Assembly (NCBI GenBank): GCA_029207755.1
Contig: JARCOQ010000007.1
Coordinates: forward strand, 41,249,656 to 41,313,655
DNA from: Chamaea fasciata
Lineage: Eukaryota > Chordata > Aves > Passeriformes > Sylviidae
DNA length: 64,000 nucleotides
Direction: 5' to 3'
This document shows, one piece after another, positions 10,531-22,600 of the stretch (positions are counted from its first letter, which is position 1; each line of letters begins with the position of its first letter). The translations under genes were made by a program, and so were the position numbers. Below the pieces are notes generated by a model. It had not been told where the DNA came from. It did not search any database and was given only the letters and a program-made list of their open reading frames with translations.

Positions 10531-13500
10531 GTAGGTAGTAGCACTGAACTGCATTCCTTGGAAACAGAAAGGCACAGGTGTGTTGCTGTAATGCTGTCAG
10601 CTTAATAATTCAATATGCTTTCAGCCAGATTGTTAACAGCAAGATTAGATAGCAGCCCCATATTTGATCAGCATCTTGCGTGACTTGCATTGCCCAATGG
10701 AGAAGGTCCTTTGTCAGAAGTAGCCGTATGCATCCAGTGCCCACTTAAGTCCAATAGAGACTCAAGTCCTTGGTGTATCCATTTGGGCCCTGCTGCCAGA
10801 TCTCTGCTGCCCAGACTGCTTGTGTGGCAGTCAGCTGCTGACAGTGGCCTGGCAGTGCTTTTTTATTCTGCATATTGTTTGGTAATGGCCCTAACATGAA
10901 GGCTGACTGATTTTAGTAAAAGCAGTGTGTTGAAAAGGAAATAATAGAGATGAATTAGACTTGCAGATCTCTGAGGAAATGTGAATTGTGCAAAGAAGTG
11001 TACATCTCATTGCAAAACACACTGCTGTGTTTTGATATCAGTAATTAGCAATAATAGCAAAAGCATTTCTAGTGAGAAGGAAGACAGGTATCCCCACTGC
11101 TCCTCTCAAGTCTTGAGCTGCACCTTTCATTCCAGCCTATAGCCCTATAGTTCATTGAGCTGTGAATGACACCAGGTTTTAATTGAGTGCTTGTGATGTA
11201 TGTTAGCCAGGGTTTCTCTGCTATTCTGGTTCAAGGCCTCTTTGGAGTGGGAAGTACAGCTTGTGCTACATTAGGCCAGTCTGCATAGAAGTTTGCATAG
11301 TGTTTGAAATAAGGTCTTAAACCTCATTTTTCTTCTTGGTGCATGTAGGTTTTAGGCCACTGATGTGGTTGGTTATAATGCATGGAGTGGTGCTCTCCAG
11401 GCACTCTCAGACTGGAGGGACTATAAAGCTGTAAAAACAGCCTTGGGTAAGGTAGAAATCAGTGACATTGGACTCCACATCATCAATATGGTCTTAGTGT
11501 ATCTGGAATGGTTTGCACAATGCCTTCCTTGGGCTTGTTCTCATCCTCTGCTGTCTAGAGATGTTAAGCTGTTCTAATGTAGTTCCCCATCCCAAGTGAG
11601 TGGCACTGATGCCCTGGTATAAATTGGAGATAGGTGTGTTGGAGTCTGGAGCTTCACTGTCCATCTGCCCATGTCTCTGCCCTGAACCTTTGCAACCTGG
11701 TTTGCAGAAGGACTGCATGTAGTTTCGTTGAGCAGCACCGAAGTTGTGGAGTTACCAGTACTGTTGACACCTTACCATTTGGCAGAATTTGCTGCAGCTG
11801 TTGCAAATTCCTCACCTTTTGCCTGTATCTCCATGGTTTCATTAACCTTTGTTATGGAGGTTTTGATGATTTGTCAATCCATGTCTCAAGCAGCCAGAAA
11901 GAGCCCTGTTTGCTGGCATTGTGCAGAGCTATGGCCTCCCTGCTTGGCAGCCAGGACTAGCTGCCAGGACTAGTCAGCCCCTGCACATGGCTGAGCCAGT
12001 GGCAAGCACAGCATGCCAGCATGGCCAGCACTGGCCTTCAGCTGCATTGAGGGGCACGAGCTGGGAGAGAGGAGGAAGTTGGCACAGGCACGGCATGAAT
12101 TGGTGAAACACGTTGACCAGTGGAGGCCGATCCTGCTGCTGACAGGTGTTATGGAGTGCCACCACTGAGCCTGGCAGGGACAGCCCTTGTGGGTTCTTCA
12201 GCAACAACCCCATAGAGCTTGGGCTAGTGAAGCATCAGTTTAGCATGGAAGATACTTTGGACCTGGGCAATTGCACACCAAACTGTTTATCTTGGTTCAG
12301 TTTTGAGTGGATGGCAACCAAGTCTTTACCACCTTGCAGCTTTTTAAACTCTCTGTGGCAGGTGATTTTGTTGGTCTTGTGCTAGCTCAGAATGACTTGT
12401 AAGAAGTTACCCCATTGGAGTTGGTACTTAAGATTAGTCACTGGATAGGGCCAAGAGAATGTGAATGGCCTGCCCAACTAAGTGTTGTGTTTTAACAATA
12501 CTTACCCAGATATTGCTTCTACTTGATTCTGTACTGGATAGATTTCTAGTACTCTCAGCCCTTCATTGTAATCTCTTTGTTTCTGTCCTTCTAGTGAGGC
12601 CAGCTTGACCTGTTCTTCATATACTGAGAGTTTCTAATTTTCTTTGAAGCATGTGTATGAATTAGTTGTTGATTTCCAGATGCAGTTTTGGTGCTGTGCC
12701 TAGAAGACTGTGAGTCAGGTGTGTGTGTATATGGGTGTGTGAGATGTGGTGACCATGGGACTGCTGATAGTGCCAGAAGGTCTGAATCTCGTTTTTGTGC
12801 CTCTGTCTCGAGTGTTGCAGTGCAGGTGCACATATGCCTGTGATGTGCTTGCAGCTGGAAGTGGAAAAACACTTTTTCCTGTGGATTTCCTCCTGGTACT
12901 CAGCTTACTGGTGATGCTGCTCCAGTGCAAATAATGCTTAACTTGTTTTCCATGGATTCCCAGTGAGACACTAAACTGGGTTCTCTAAATTACCCATAAC
13001 CTTGCATGAAAGATGGGAAGGTTCAGTGGCAGCACCAGTCCCTGAGCCTACTGGGGCCAAACAGGGGCAAAGTCATTAGGAAACAATTAAATGCAAAGCA
13101 GATTAAGAAGGAAATGGCTTCCCCAGGGACTTTTAGCCAGGTTCCTGCTTAGCTCCATGGAATTATCTGAAATTTTACTGTACATTTCTGTCCCTTGTGA
13201 ACCACTTTTGATGCTAATACTCTAAGCCCCTCAGTTCCCAGCACTTTTTAATGGCCAGAAGATGGGGAGTGTTTTACTTTCTGTGAGGTGGCAAGCAGTA
13301 GATGGGAATTCACTGTGTATTCTGAGGTTAGTTTGCATCTCCCTGGATCTCCTGTCAACTAGGAGATACGAGAACCCACTTGCCAGATGGCACACATCAC
13401 CGTCCCTCAGCAACAGCCATTTTTCATTCCTGGCTCTGCCTGAGGTAGAGGTGAACCTGCTTATGTGCTTGGGTTTTATATCCTTCCCAGTGGTTGCTTC

Positions 13501-14255
13501 ATTTCACCACTGATGGCTCAACCACATTGGAAACTCAATCTTTCTCCTAAGTTAGGGGTCCTTTCCTGGTGTGTGGGCCCTTTTCCTGCATATGATGGTA
13601 CTGCCAGTGTACTAATGTCAAGGGCAGTGGTAGCCACTGGTTAGCTCCAAGACGTCATATGTCTGTAGGTCTAGTGTCAGGAGGGGAGGTATTAGGGGAG
13701 GTATAACCTTTCTTCATTTCATGTCTGTTTCATTAAGTGATTCTGGACATCTTTGCACATGTAAGCTTGGGCATTTCTTTTCATTTCTATTCCTCCTTGC
13801 ACTGGGCCAGAGGAAGGAGGGCAGCCTGCTCTGTGCCATTTCCTTACCTATTGTTTTCTCAACGAAACATTTTATTCTATAGAAGGCTACATTTCTCTGG
13901 CATTCTTCTGCCTCAATGAATGTTGGCCCTTCTCAGTGTTTGTCTCCTCAGTACCAAGTCAGCCCATCAGGTGACATTTCCAGTGGTGTTCCTCACAGTG
14001 TAGCATCTGGATGTCTTGGCTGACACTTCTTCATCGCTGCCATCAATTTCTGTTGATCCTGCTGTCAGTCAGGAGGTATGTCACAACATGCAGTTTATTT
14101 AAGGGCTGGTATCAATTCTGAGTTGTCAGTGTGGGAAGAGGGTTGCAATGGGTCAGTTGTCTTGTAGATTTTGGCACAAGTGGCCACAGTTGAAAATCTT
14201 GAGCAGGATATCTTTTTGTTGTTTTCCTCTGTAAGACAAAAGCTTACTGCTGTGA

Positions 14256-14257
<2 letters not shown>

Positions 14258-14302
<45 letters not shown>
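14258..14302. repeat. Poly-T tract, 45 bases
   Basis: An uninterrupted T run. No processed copy or SINE is recognisable on either side, so I treat it as a simple repeat rather than a retroposed tail. Confidence 0.9.
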
Positions 14303-14306
<4 letters not shown>

Positions 14307-16329
14307 GAAGAGGAGACAGCAAGGAGAAAAAGTATCTGTGGTCAGGGTATCTCAGAAGACAGTGGGAATCCATTCTTGAATTAACTTTGTTGGCTACAAA
14401 ATTGCTTTGTCAGGGACAAGCCATTTGGGGAGGTTAATTAAATGTCCTCCTTTTGAGAGCAGAATGAGGATGTTCTCCTCATTCAAACTTATGGTTATTG
14501 GGCTGTCAGTACCTGGGCAAATACTTGGAAAGTGCAACCTTGTGCCACCCTCATACAGAATACGGTTACTTGCTCCTTAAGGCTCTTCTTGGCTTTGCTA
14601 TATTTACTTCTCACAGTGGAGTGGGTATTTTCAAAATGAGTTTTTTCTCACGGTGAAGTTGCACAGTTGAAGGACCTTGGAAAAAAGAGGAATGAATGTA
14701 CATGTGTGTGTGTTTTCAAAAATAATCCATAGTCTCTGGATAGTTTAGACCAATGAAATAGCCTGTGTCTTTGGACTTCCCTTGTGATTCAGTAACCCTA
14801 TGTGCCTTAAATATTAAGTGATGTCTTAAAATAGTTTCTTCCTGATGGAAGTGGTCTGCATCTGCAGAGAGAAGTCCCCAGGAACTCTCCATGGCATTCC
14901 TTCAAAAAAGCAGCTGTGAATGAGGTCTGTTCTCCACCACAGCCAGTGTGTGCAGTGGTGGGTCTACTTGTGCTTCAGCCTCTGGTGAACTGAGGTGAGA
15001 AACAAATGAACTTTCCTATGAGACACGAAATAGCCATTAGGTGGCAGTGACTTTCTGTCACCAAACTAAATGGGAACTAGTAATAGAGAGGTGAAGAGCT
15101 TCAGAGCCCATCCACAGTCCCTGAGCTGATGATGTTTGGTTGCCCTGTTCTGTGCTCCCCAGGAAATCTCTTCATCTAAAAGGCATGGTCAACACTAATG
15201 CAGTCTAAAAAAGCTACTATCAGGGCCAGCTGGTGGCTTGATGACTCTACATTTGAGCACTGCTGTCTAGCAAACTTCCTGCCAACACATAGAGCATGAA
15301 AGCTTTGCACTGAAAACATAACAAGCTGTAAAATAAATCTTATAATTATAAGACACTTCCTTTTCCTCCTTGTGCTTTCTGGAGTGGTGTCAGCTGAATG
15401 CTCTGGCCATAGCATCTCTAGGTTTTAACTGTGTAGCATTAAAAAGATCCATTTTTTGTGGGATCTGTGCCTATGAAACTAGATGTTCTTCAGTCATCTG
15501 CAGTGATTTATTCAGAGAAATGGCCCATCTACTGTGACATTTTTGAAGGAGGGAGGAGAGACATGAGGGTAAGGAGGCAGTGCCTCATATATTGCACGTT
15601 TTTTCCTGGCTGTGCATGCTCATCCCTAAAGTGCTTTGCTCCAGGAACATAAGTGTGAATTTTCATGCACTCCCTGAGCCGTCTCTCTCAGCTTCCCAGC
15701 AGGAGTGACACAGTGTGCCTGGGGAGCATTTAGCTGTCTCTCCTCCAGGTGGGGCTATCCCTTTTCATTTAACCCCCGAGGACCTCATCGCATTGCTTCC
15801 TTAGAGCTGTTGAAGAGGTACATAGTATTCAGAGTAGTATTTGAAGAACATCTCATCTGGTAGGGTGGGGAAACCATTAGGAAGCCCTGGGAGGATGCAG
15901 GCTGCAAGGAGCTTGCATCATAAGAAACATTATAAAAGGAACAAATGAGAAGTGAAGAAATAATCAGGTTTTATTCAGTGTTTGGACTATGCCTTGGGTA
16001 CCAGTGTGAAATGGACACTCCAGAGCAAAGTCAAGAGGTATGGCAAGAGATGGTATCATGGTCGGATAGGAGCTCATGGGCGTGGTTGATTTGCCTAGAT
16101 TTTCACCCTAGATGTGAGTGGTGCAAATACAAGTGAACATGGGATTTCTCAGAGGCTGAAGGTCTGTGGAAAGAGGGAAGGAGACAAAAAGCAGAAATTG
16201 CTTAGGGTGCCACTGTAAGTGACTTAATGCTGATCCCGTTGGCATTGGATCAGACCCTGATTGGGGATGTTTTCTTAATGAAAGACTGTGTAGCCTTGAA
16301 CTACTGATCAATTTGTATGGTTCATAGGA

Positions 16330-16465
16330 CACAGAAACAGAATATTTTGAGATGGAAGGGACCCGCAATTGATCATTGAGTCCAACTTTTAAGGGAATGG
16401 CCCATATGGTTGTTGAAGGCCACCTATAAAATCAGCAGAGCTGACAGGTAGCCAGTATTTAATCT
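16330..16465 (-). mobile_element. CR1 LINE 3' end fragment, minus strand
   Basis: On the + strand it reads CACAGAAACAGAATATTTTG, GATGGAAGGGACCC, GATCATTGAGTCCAACTTTT. This is the reverse complement of a CR1 tail ending in GAATATTCTGTG-type sequence. Only the terminal 100-140 bases are preserved, the usual 5' truncation of CR1. Its tail variant resembles the tail of the SINE at 1131-1275. Confidence 0.75.
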
Positions 16466-16590
16466 ATTCTAAGAGCAGGAAGACAGTTGGCTTGAGAGTA
16501 AAAATAATCTTATCTGAGGCTGGGAAAAATAGATCCCTAAAAGTTTCATTTGGGGATAGAGACTTGCAATGCCAAAGTGGACTTCTGAAA

Positions 16591-16610
16591 TGTTTGTTTG
16601 TTTGTTTGTT
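16591..16610. repeat. TTTG microsatellite
   Basis: About five copies of TGTT/TTTG in tandem, followed by TGTTTTG. Confidence 0.85.
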
Positions 16611-19600
16611 GTTTTGAGTCTTTAGCAAGACCTGTATTGTGGATTCTGTTCCCTTTTCTAAGGTTCTTGTAGTTAGCTTGCAGTGAAAGACTATCTTGAA
16701 ACGCTCCAAATTAGGAGTAGAAATTAGATGTAAAACCAGGGATGGAGAGAATAGGTGGCATGCAGAGGATATTTCATGTATTAGGCCAGGCTGTAATTTC
16801 AGATCGGGACTAAATATTGTAGATGTGCTCTGCTAAAGCAGTGACCTTATCACATTCTCCCCAAAGTGGATCTGATAAAAGAACGTGCTGGAGGGCAGCT
16901 CACAATTACCTCACCTGCCAAGCAAGTGTCTTCATTTAGCCAGTTAAGTCAGTGGTGAGGGAATTGCTGTGGTGGGTGGTGTCTTGCAAGCACTCCTCTG
17001 AACATTACTTGTTCGCAATGTGGGAGGCATCTTAGTGGGTTCCAGGCAAATCCTTTTACATGTGTAGGGGCTACGCTGTTTGCATACTTGAGGGAAAGGT
17101 GTCTCTGAAAGGAACTGCTCTATTCTTCCATCTGGTGTCCCAGGGTCAGGCAGGACTCTGTCAGGCCTGAAGAAGCCCTGTGGACTAGAAAAAAAGGAAG
17201 CTATGTTTCTCTTGAACTAGAGTATTTGATGATGTAGTTCTAGGAATGAACTAAAAAGTATTGTTCACTGTCAGGTTTTAAAGCTACCCCTTGCTTTATT
17301 TACTCATGTTCATGTGCCCTGCCTAGAAATATGGATTTTTGTACACCTGGACAGACACTGCACTAATGTGTTTGCCTGTAGACATGTGCCAGTTTGTTCG
17401 GGTTGGAGTCCTTATAGTAAGGCAGCCATGTTTTGAACAGTCAAAGGTTCAAAGATGGCTTTGGAAGAGTTAATCCAATAAGGTAATCACATTCACTGCT
17501 ACACTAGTTAAGCCTATTTTTGGTTCCGTAGAAATGGCTTGGGGTGTCTTTATTTTTGTTGAGTTTTTTATTTACTTGAATCTTTTTTGGCTTGAGAGTT
17601 CTGTCTCAGTGGCTGCAAGTTCTGCTGATGGTGCACCATTCAGAGCAGCTTGCTACTCCTTCCTCTGCAGTAGCATCATTTTGGCAGGTCTGACACCAGT
17701 AACAATTTGTTTTTGTCAGTGTACTGAGCCGATGTGACATGGAAGAGGGCCACAGCCAGCAGATAAACAGGGTTGTCTTTATAAAGCCTCCACTCTGTTC
17801 CGAGCTCCACTTTAACAAATAATTTGCATGTGAGCTTGCACATATATGAACCTGCCCAGTATTTTATGAAATGCCTTCTGCCAAGCCTGAATCCATTTAC
17901 TATGTTGCTAGTTTTGCTGAATTTAGAGGTAAATTCACTGAAAAGGTCACTAGCAGAATTGCTTTTCAAAAGAAACCCCATCTCTTAAATGTCTTTACTG
18001 CCTGTGCAGTCTTTGTTTGAAAATGTACTCATTTTGAGTTGCCTGTGAACTCTGTAACTGTGCAGCCTGTTTGTTATTGTAGGGCTTTTCTGAACACAAG
18101 TTGTTTTTTACAGAACTGCTGAAGGGCAGCAGGCTTTGTTTATCGTAGGACTGTTGTGTGAAGAGAAGTAGGGAAGATAAGCTTTTCTCCCTCGGGCCCT
18201 TTCCTTTGCATTCACAGTGAGGCAGCACAGCCAGGCATTTCCAGAGCTCAGCAGGAGCTGTTTCATCTCCTCAATGCCCTGATATCACCTGTTCTGTCTC
18301 TCTTCTTCCTCTCCAGGACAACATCCCTGCTTCTATTTCTTGCAGTAAGCTGAGGTTTTGCTGTGTCAGTCTCAATTGGGAGTTATTCCGTGCCAATATA
18401 CAGAATGGTGATCCTTGACTGGGAAATGTTAAATTGGAATGATGGCTCCTGAATGATGGGGATTGAGAAACAGCAAGGCTGTTAGCTGGAAAGGCACTTT
18501 CTTCACTCTGAACTGATGCTGAGTTCAGGACTGTGTGCTTGAAGACAAGAGGTGACTGCAGTCTGGTGCATGTGTGGGCCTCCCAAGAGCAATACCAGCT
18601 CCTGCCACCCTGACTGGCAGCGTTGTATTCTCTGCAACTTCCCTTGGCTTCTACTCTTCCCAAAGCAGACTGAATCTGTACCAGAAGTGAGGGTGATGTT
18701 CAATTCTTTTAAACCTATGTTTTATTTTTGTGGTAGCAAGTGTTTGGTGATGTGGTGAAGTACTGAGAAAAATGCACACAGAAGCAGCTTCCTGTATGCA
18801 TCTCTCCTGGTGTATCCCCATCTGAAGGCATGCAGCTTCCCCCACTGGCCCTACACAGCTGAGCTGTCTGTTCGCTTCTACTGCCATCCTGTACACTTGT
18901 GTCAATAGCAGCCAAACCAGCAGGTTTCCCCTTCCCAGTCCCTCTCTGGAGTAGGATTCCTGGCTTTGGCACACCTTGGTCCTCATCTGAAAAGATGAGC
19001 TCCACAATGTGTATGCCTTAGTTTTGTTCCTGTAAATCTCACTCCAGGGACAGTCAAATGTCAGGTTCCACAATGTGCTGAAATCCAATGAGCTCACTGC
19101 CCAAGGAAGTCTTCCATTTACAAATAGCCTAGAAACCCACTATTTCCTATTAGTATGTATGGAATGAAGCGACTAATGCAGACATGTGAATTTGATTTGA
19201 AGGATACTAAATTTAAATAAAGTAACAATAAAGAGGTCCAGCTCTGTCCTTTTGCGAAATCTTTGAAATGATGGGGGATGTATGTGTAGCTAATAAGGGA
19301 AAGTTCCTTTAACTAGTGTTCACTGCTTATAATTGTTGGACACAGGTGTAGGAGATTAAAGAAGCAGTGTATTTGTAAGACGATTTAGCCACAGAACCCC
19401 CATCCCAATGACAGATGCCCCTCCTTCTACCTGCATTGCTCAACAAATTTCTTCTCAAGAGGGGAAATGAATTCTCAGTAGAAACATGCCTAGTAATTAC
19501 CCGCACTGTAATTCTGATGTGCAGTGCTGTCACCCACCATCAGGTGGGAGTGGAAAAGGCACTGCATTTTGTTGATGGTTGAACATTTGTTTTCCTCATC

Positions 19601-22600
19601 ATTTTGACACCAGAGGTAATTGCCATTCCTGAAATGTTCTCTTGCTACCATTACAAAGCAACTGTTAGGGACAAACTAATTATGAAGAATCTCGTTATGA
19701 CAGATTAATAGGCCAACAGAGGGGATTTCTTTTTTTTCTTTCAGGCAACTGAATAGTAAAATCTAACATCTAAACGCATGCTTCTCTGTAAGCCAACAGA
19801 TTTTTTCTTAGATGTGGGAGATTTGAAAAACTAGAACTAGAGGGTAGAATGGGTTGCCAACCTTGCTTTTATTGAGCTTTAGGTTTCCCAACATTATGTG
19901 CCAAAATGAGCTAGGGTAGGGGCATTGCCATATGGAGGGAAGGTCTTCATGGTTGGTATTGGATCAGCGTCTTCTCTCTGGGTCATGGTTGAGCAGCATC
20001 ATGAAGGCTTGAAGTGAAGAATGCTGGATTTGTGAATTTTATGGATTTTAGAACCAGACACAAAGTGATTACCTGGACTGCTTTATTGCTAGTAAGGGTT
20101 TTCTGTGTCAGGGAGGCCCAATTAATGTGCTGGTTGAGTTCCAAGTGGCCAGTATGCTTCTGTCCCCCGGAAGTTGCAGACTACCTGCTCCAAATTATTC
20201 TTATGGTATGCTCTCTAGGAGTTGTTGTCTTGTGGCCCAAACATGTCTGCTTTCCTGTAGTAGAGGGGATTGAGGCACCTTACCTCCCTGTGACAGAACC
20301 ATTCTGTCAGTGCTTAGAGGAGGACTTTGAAATACGTGTATTTCTCACTGCTGTGTTTAAAAGCTCACACAGCGTATGAGTAGTTTGGACAGCAATCCAT
20401 GTAGACTTGTTAATTGTGCTTTCAAAGAAGCAGTTAGCTATGTATCTCGTGGCTGACTGGCTACTATGGGGTGCTAGTGAATGCCAGGTGCTGATGAGCA
20501 AACCATTAAGAGGGACCCAATTATAGACTTCAAAACAGAAATAATGTAGATTTAAAGAAGCTCCTGGATGATGTCTGTTCATGTTCTCAGCTTTGCTATG
20601 ATGTCTCCCTCAAGTTGTCAGGCAACTACAGATCAAAGGATCTCTGTAGAGACTGAGTCCCCTCTTACCATCTCCAGCCAAGTGTTTGTCACTGCAGCAC
20701 TCTGTCCAGAAAAGGAGCAGATCTTCAGAGGTAATCAATGTGCAGCCCCCATTCATGCCATGATCTCCTTAATGAGAGAACAGGGAAGTTCTGTTCTTGT
20801 CCAGAGACTGAATCAAGACCGTGTTTATATAATTTTCTATTTTCTCCTGCCTGCTGACATCAACTTTCAGTTTCACTGTAACTTCATTCTTCATTGGATC
20901 TCTGTGTGGAGTATGTAAATGCTTTAATATTAAATATTTAAGGCTAGAAGTCATAGATAGTATTTGTTTTGGATTACTAGCATGTGCTTTAATTTCTTTG
21001 CTTCATGTCCATCTTGTGTTGTGCAAATTCTTTAATGTCCTTTTTTTTGCCATGCAAATATTGTCTTTGGGAACATACACAGTGATTGCACTTGGCCAAC
21101 ACTATCTGATTCTTTGGAGGATCTTTGTCAGTATTATTGTTCTGTCAGGTTTTGCACCAATATCTTTTATCTTGAGTTTACTATTTGCATTCTGGCCAAG
21201 GTCAGGCATTGGCTATCTTTGACTAGCCTGCTGATGGAGAAATGTTGAATATGTAGTTTTATATAAAGATGATCTCAGTTTTATTCCCCTCACAACCTTG
21301 GTGAGCCACAGCCAAGTGCAGGGAAGGCATGTACAATATTGTTCATTGTGATACCAGCTCCAGTAAAGGCAATTGGCTCCGGTACTGTTGGAGATGATAA
21401 TTCCTTCTGCTTTTTGTGGGAGCAAAAGTAATCTACTCTGGATTACATATGGCCTCACCTGGGCTCTCCTTTTGTTCATCTCAGTTTAGTGCCATGTCAG
21501 ATATTCATGTTTTACTTTATTAAATTGCTATCTCATGCTATTTTAAAGTGGCACTCTCGTAGTCAGTATAGGTTCTCTTTCTTCCTTGTGTTTCTAGCAG
21601 CCATAAGGATTCAGTAGACCAAATGATACCTTCACTGGCACCCACATAAGACCGTTTTATCCAAATTCTGTTTTCACTGACACCTCCAGAAACCTATTGT
21701 TTTCACTGAGAAAGCACAGGAGTGGCTGCAAGAAAGGACTGGGCCTTCTAATTGCAGTTTAACAAGTCTATTGTGTATGAATCAGAAGAGACACTAGCTC
21801 AGTCTCCCATACTGGTGACATTGTTGGGATGCTAATAGACACCAGCTGCCTTTCTTGGTGCGGAGCTGTGTGGTGTCAACTAGATGAAAATGCTGGAGTT
21901 ATTTATATATATTTTTTCACTGAAATCAGCAACTCTGACAGGTACCCAGAAGGGAGCAGACCTGCTGAGTAACAAAGGAACATTCCTTGTGATTTTTTTT
22001 TCTTTTTTAACATAGGCACTTTTTTGAATGTAGAGCTGCACTTTGCCGTTGGTGATGACTTATTGGCATTGCAGCCACTTTCTCTGTTGGATGTGGTGCT
22101 ATGACAGTCACTGCAGTTTTTTGGAATTGACAGCGTAATCCCATGGTTATTATCTTTCCTGACTTCCTCGTCAATCCAATTTAATCACTTGTAGGTATTT
22201 CATGTGTTACTGTCTCTTTCCTCCTCAGACATCCTGTTCCTGTGGGAAGAGGTCTGTACTTTAAAGGTCAGAGCTTCTCAGATTAAAGAAGGGGGAAGCA
22301 ATCTGCCTCTGTCAGTTTGGTAAGGGGCTGTGTTCTCTTTAGAGACACTGAAATAAAACCCCTTCTTTTGGGAGTCTGTCACCAAGGTGAATGCTGGTGT
22401 GTCTGCATGGCTGTAAGAGAGGGAGCCGGCTTGCTCTGCTCCCCTGGCTGTTGGAGTGACTTGCCAGGAGAGAAGTTACATATGTACAAGGGGGAAAAGC
22501 TGCTGTTGCACAATTTAATCGCCTGACGTTGACTCAGATAGGTCCTGACTAGAGGTCAGCTGTGACGTGCAGCTGGTAGGGTGGGATTCGACTGTTGGGA

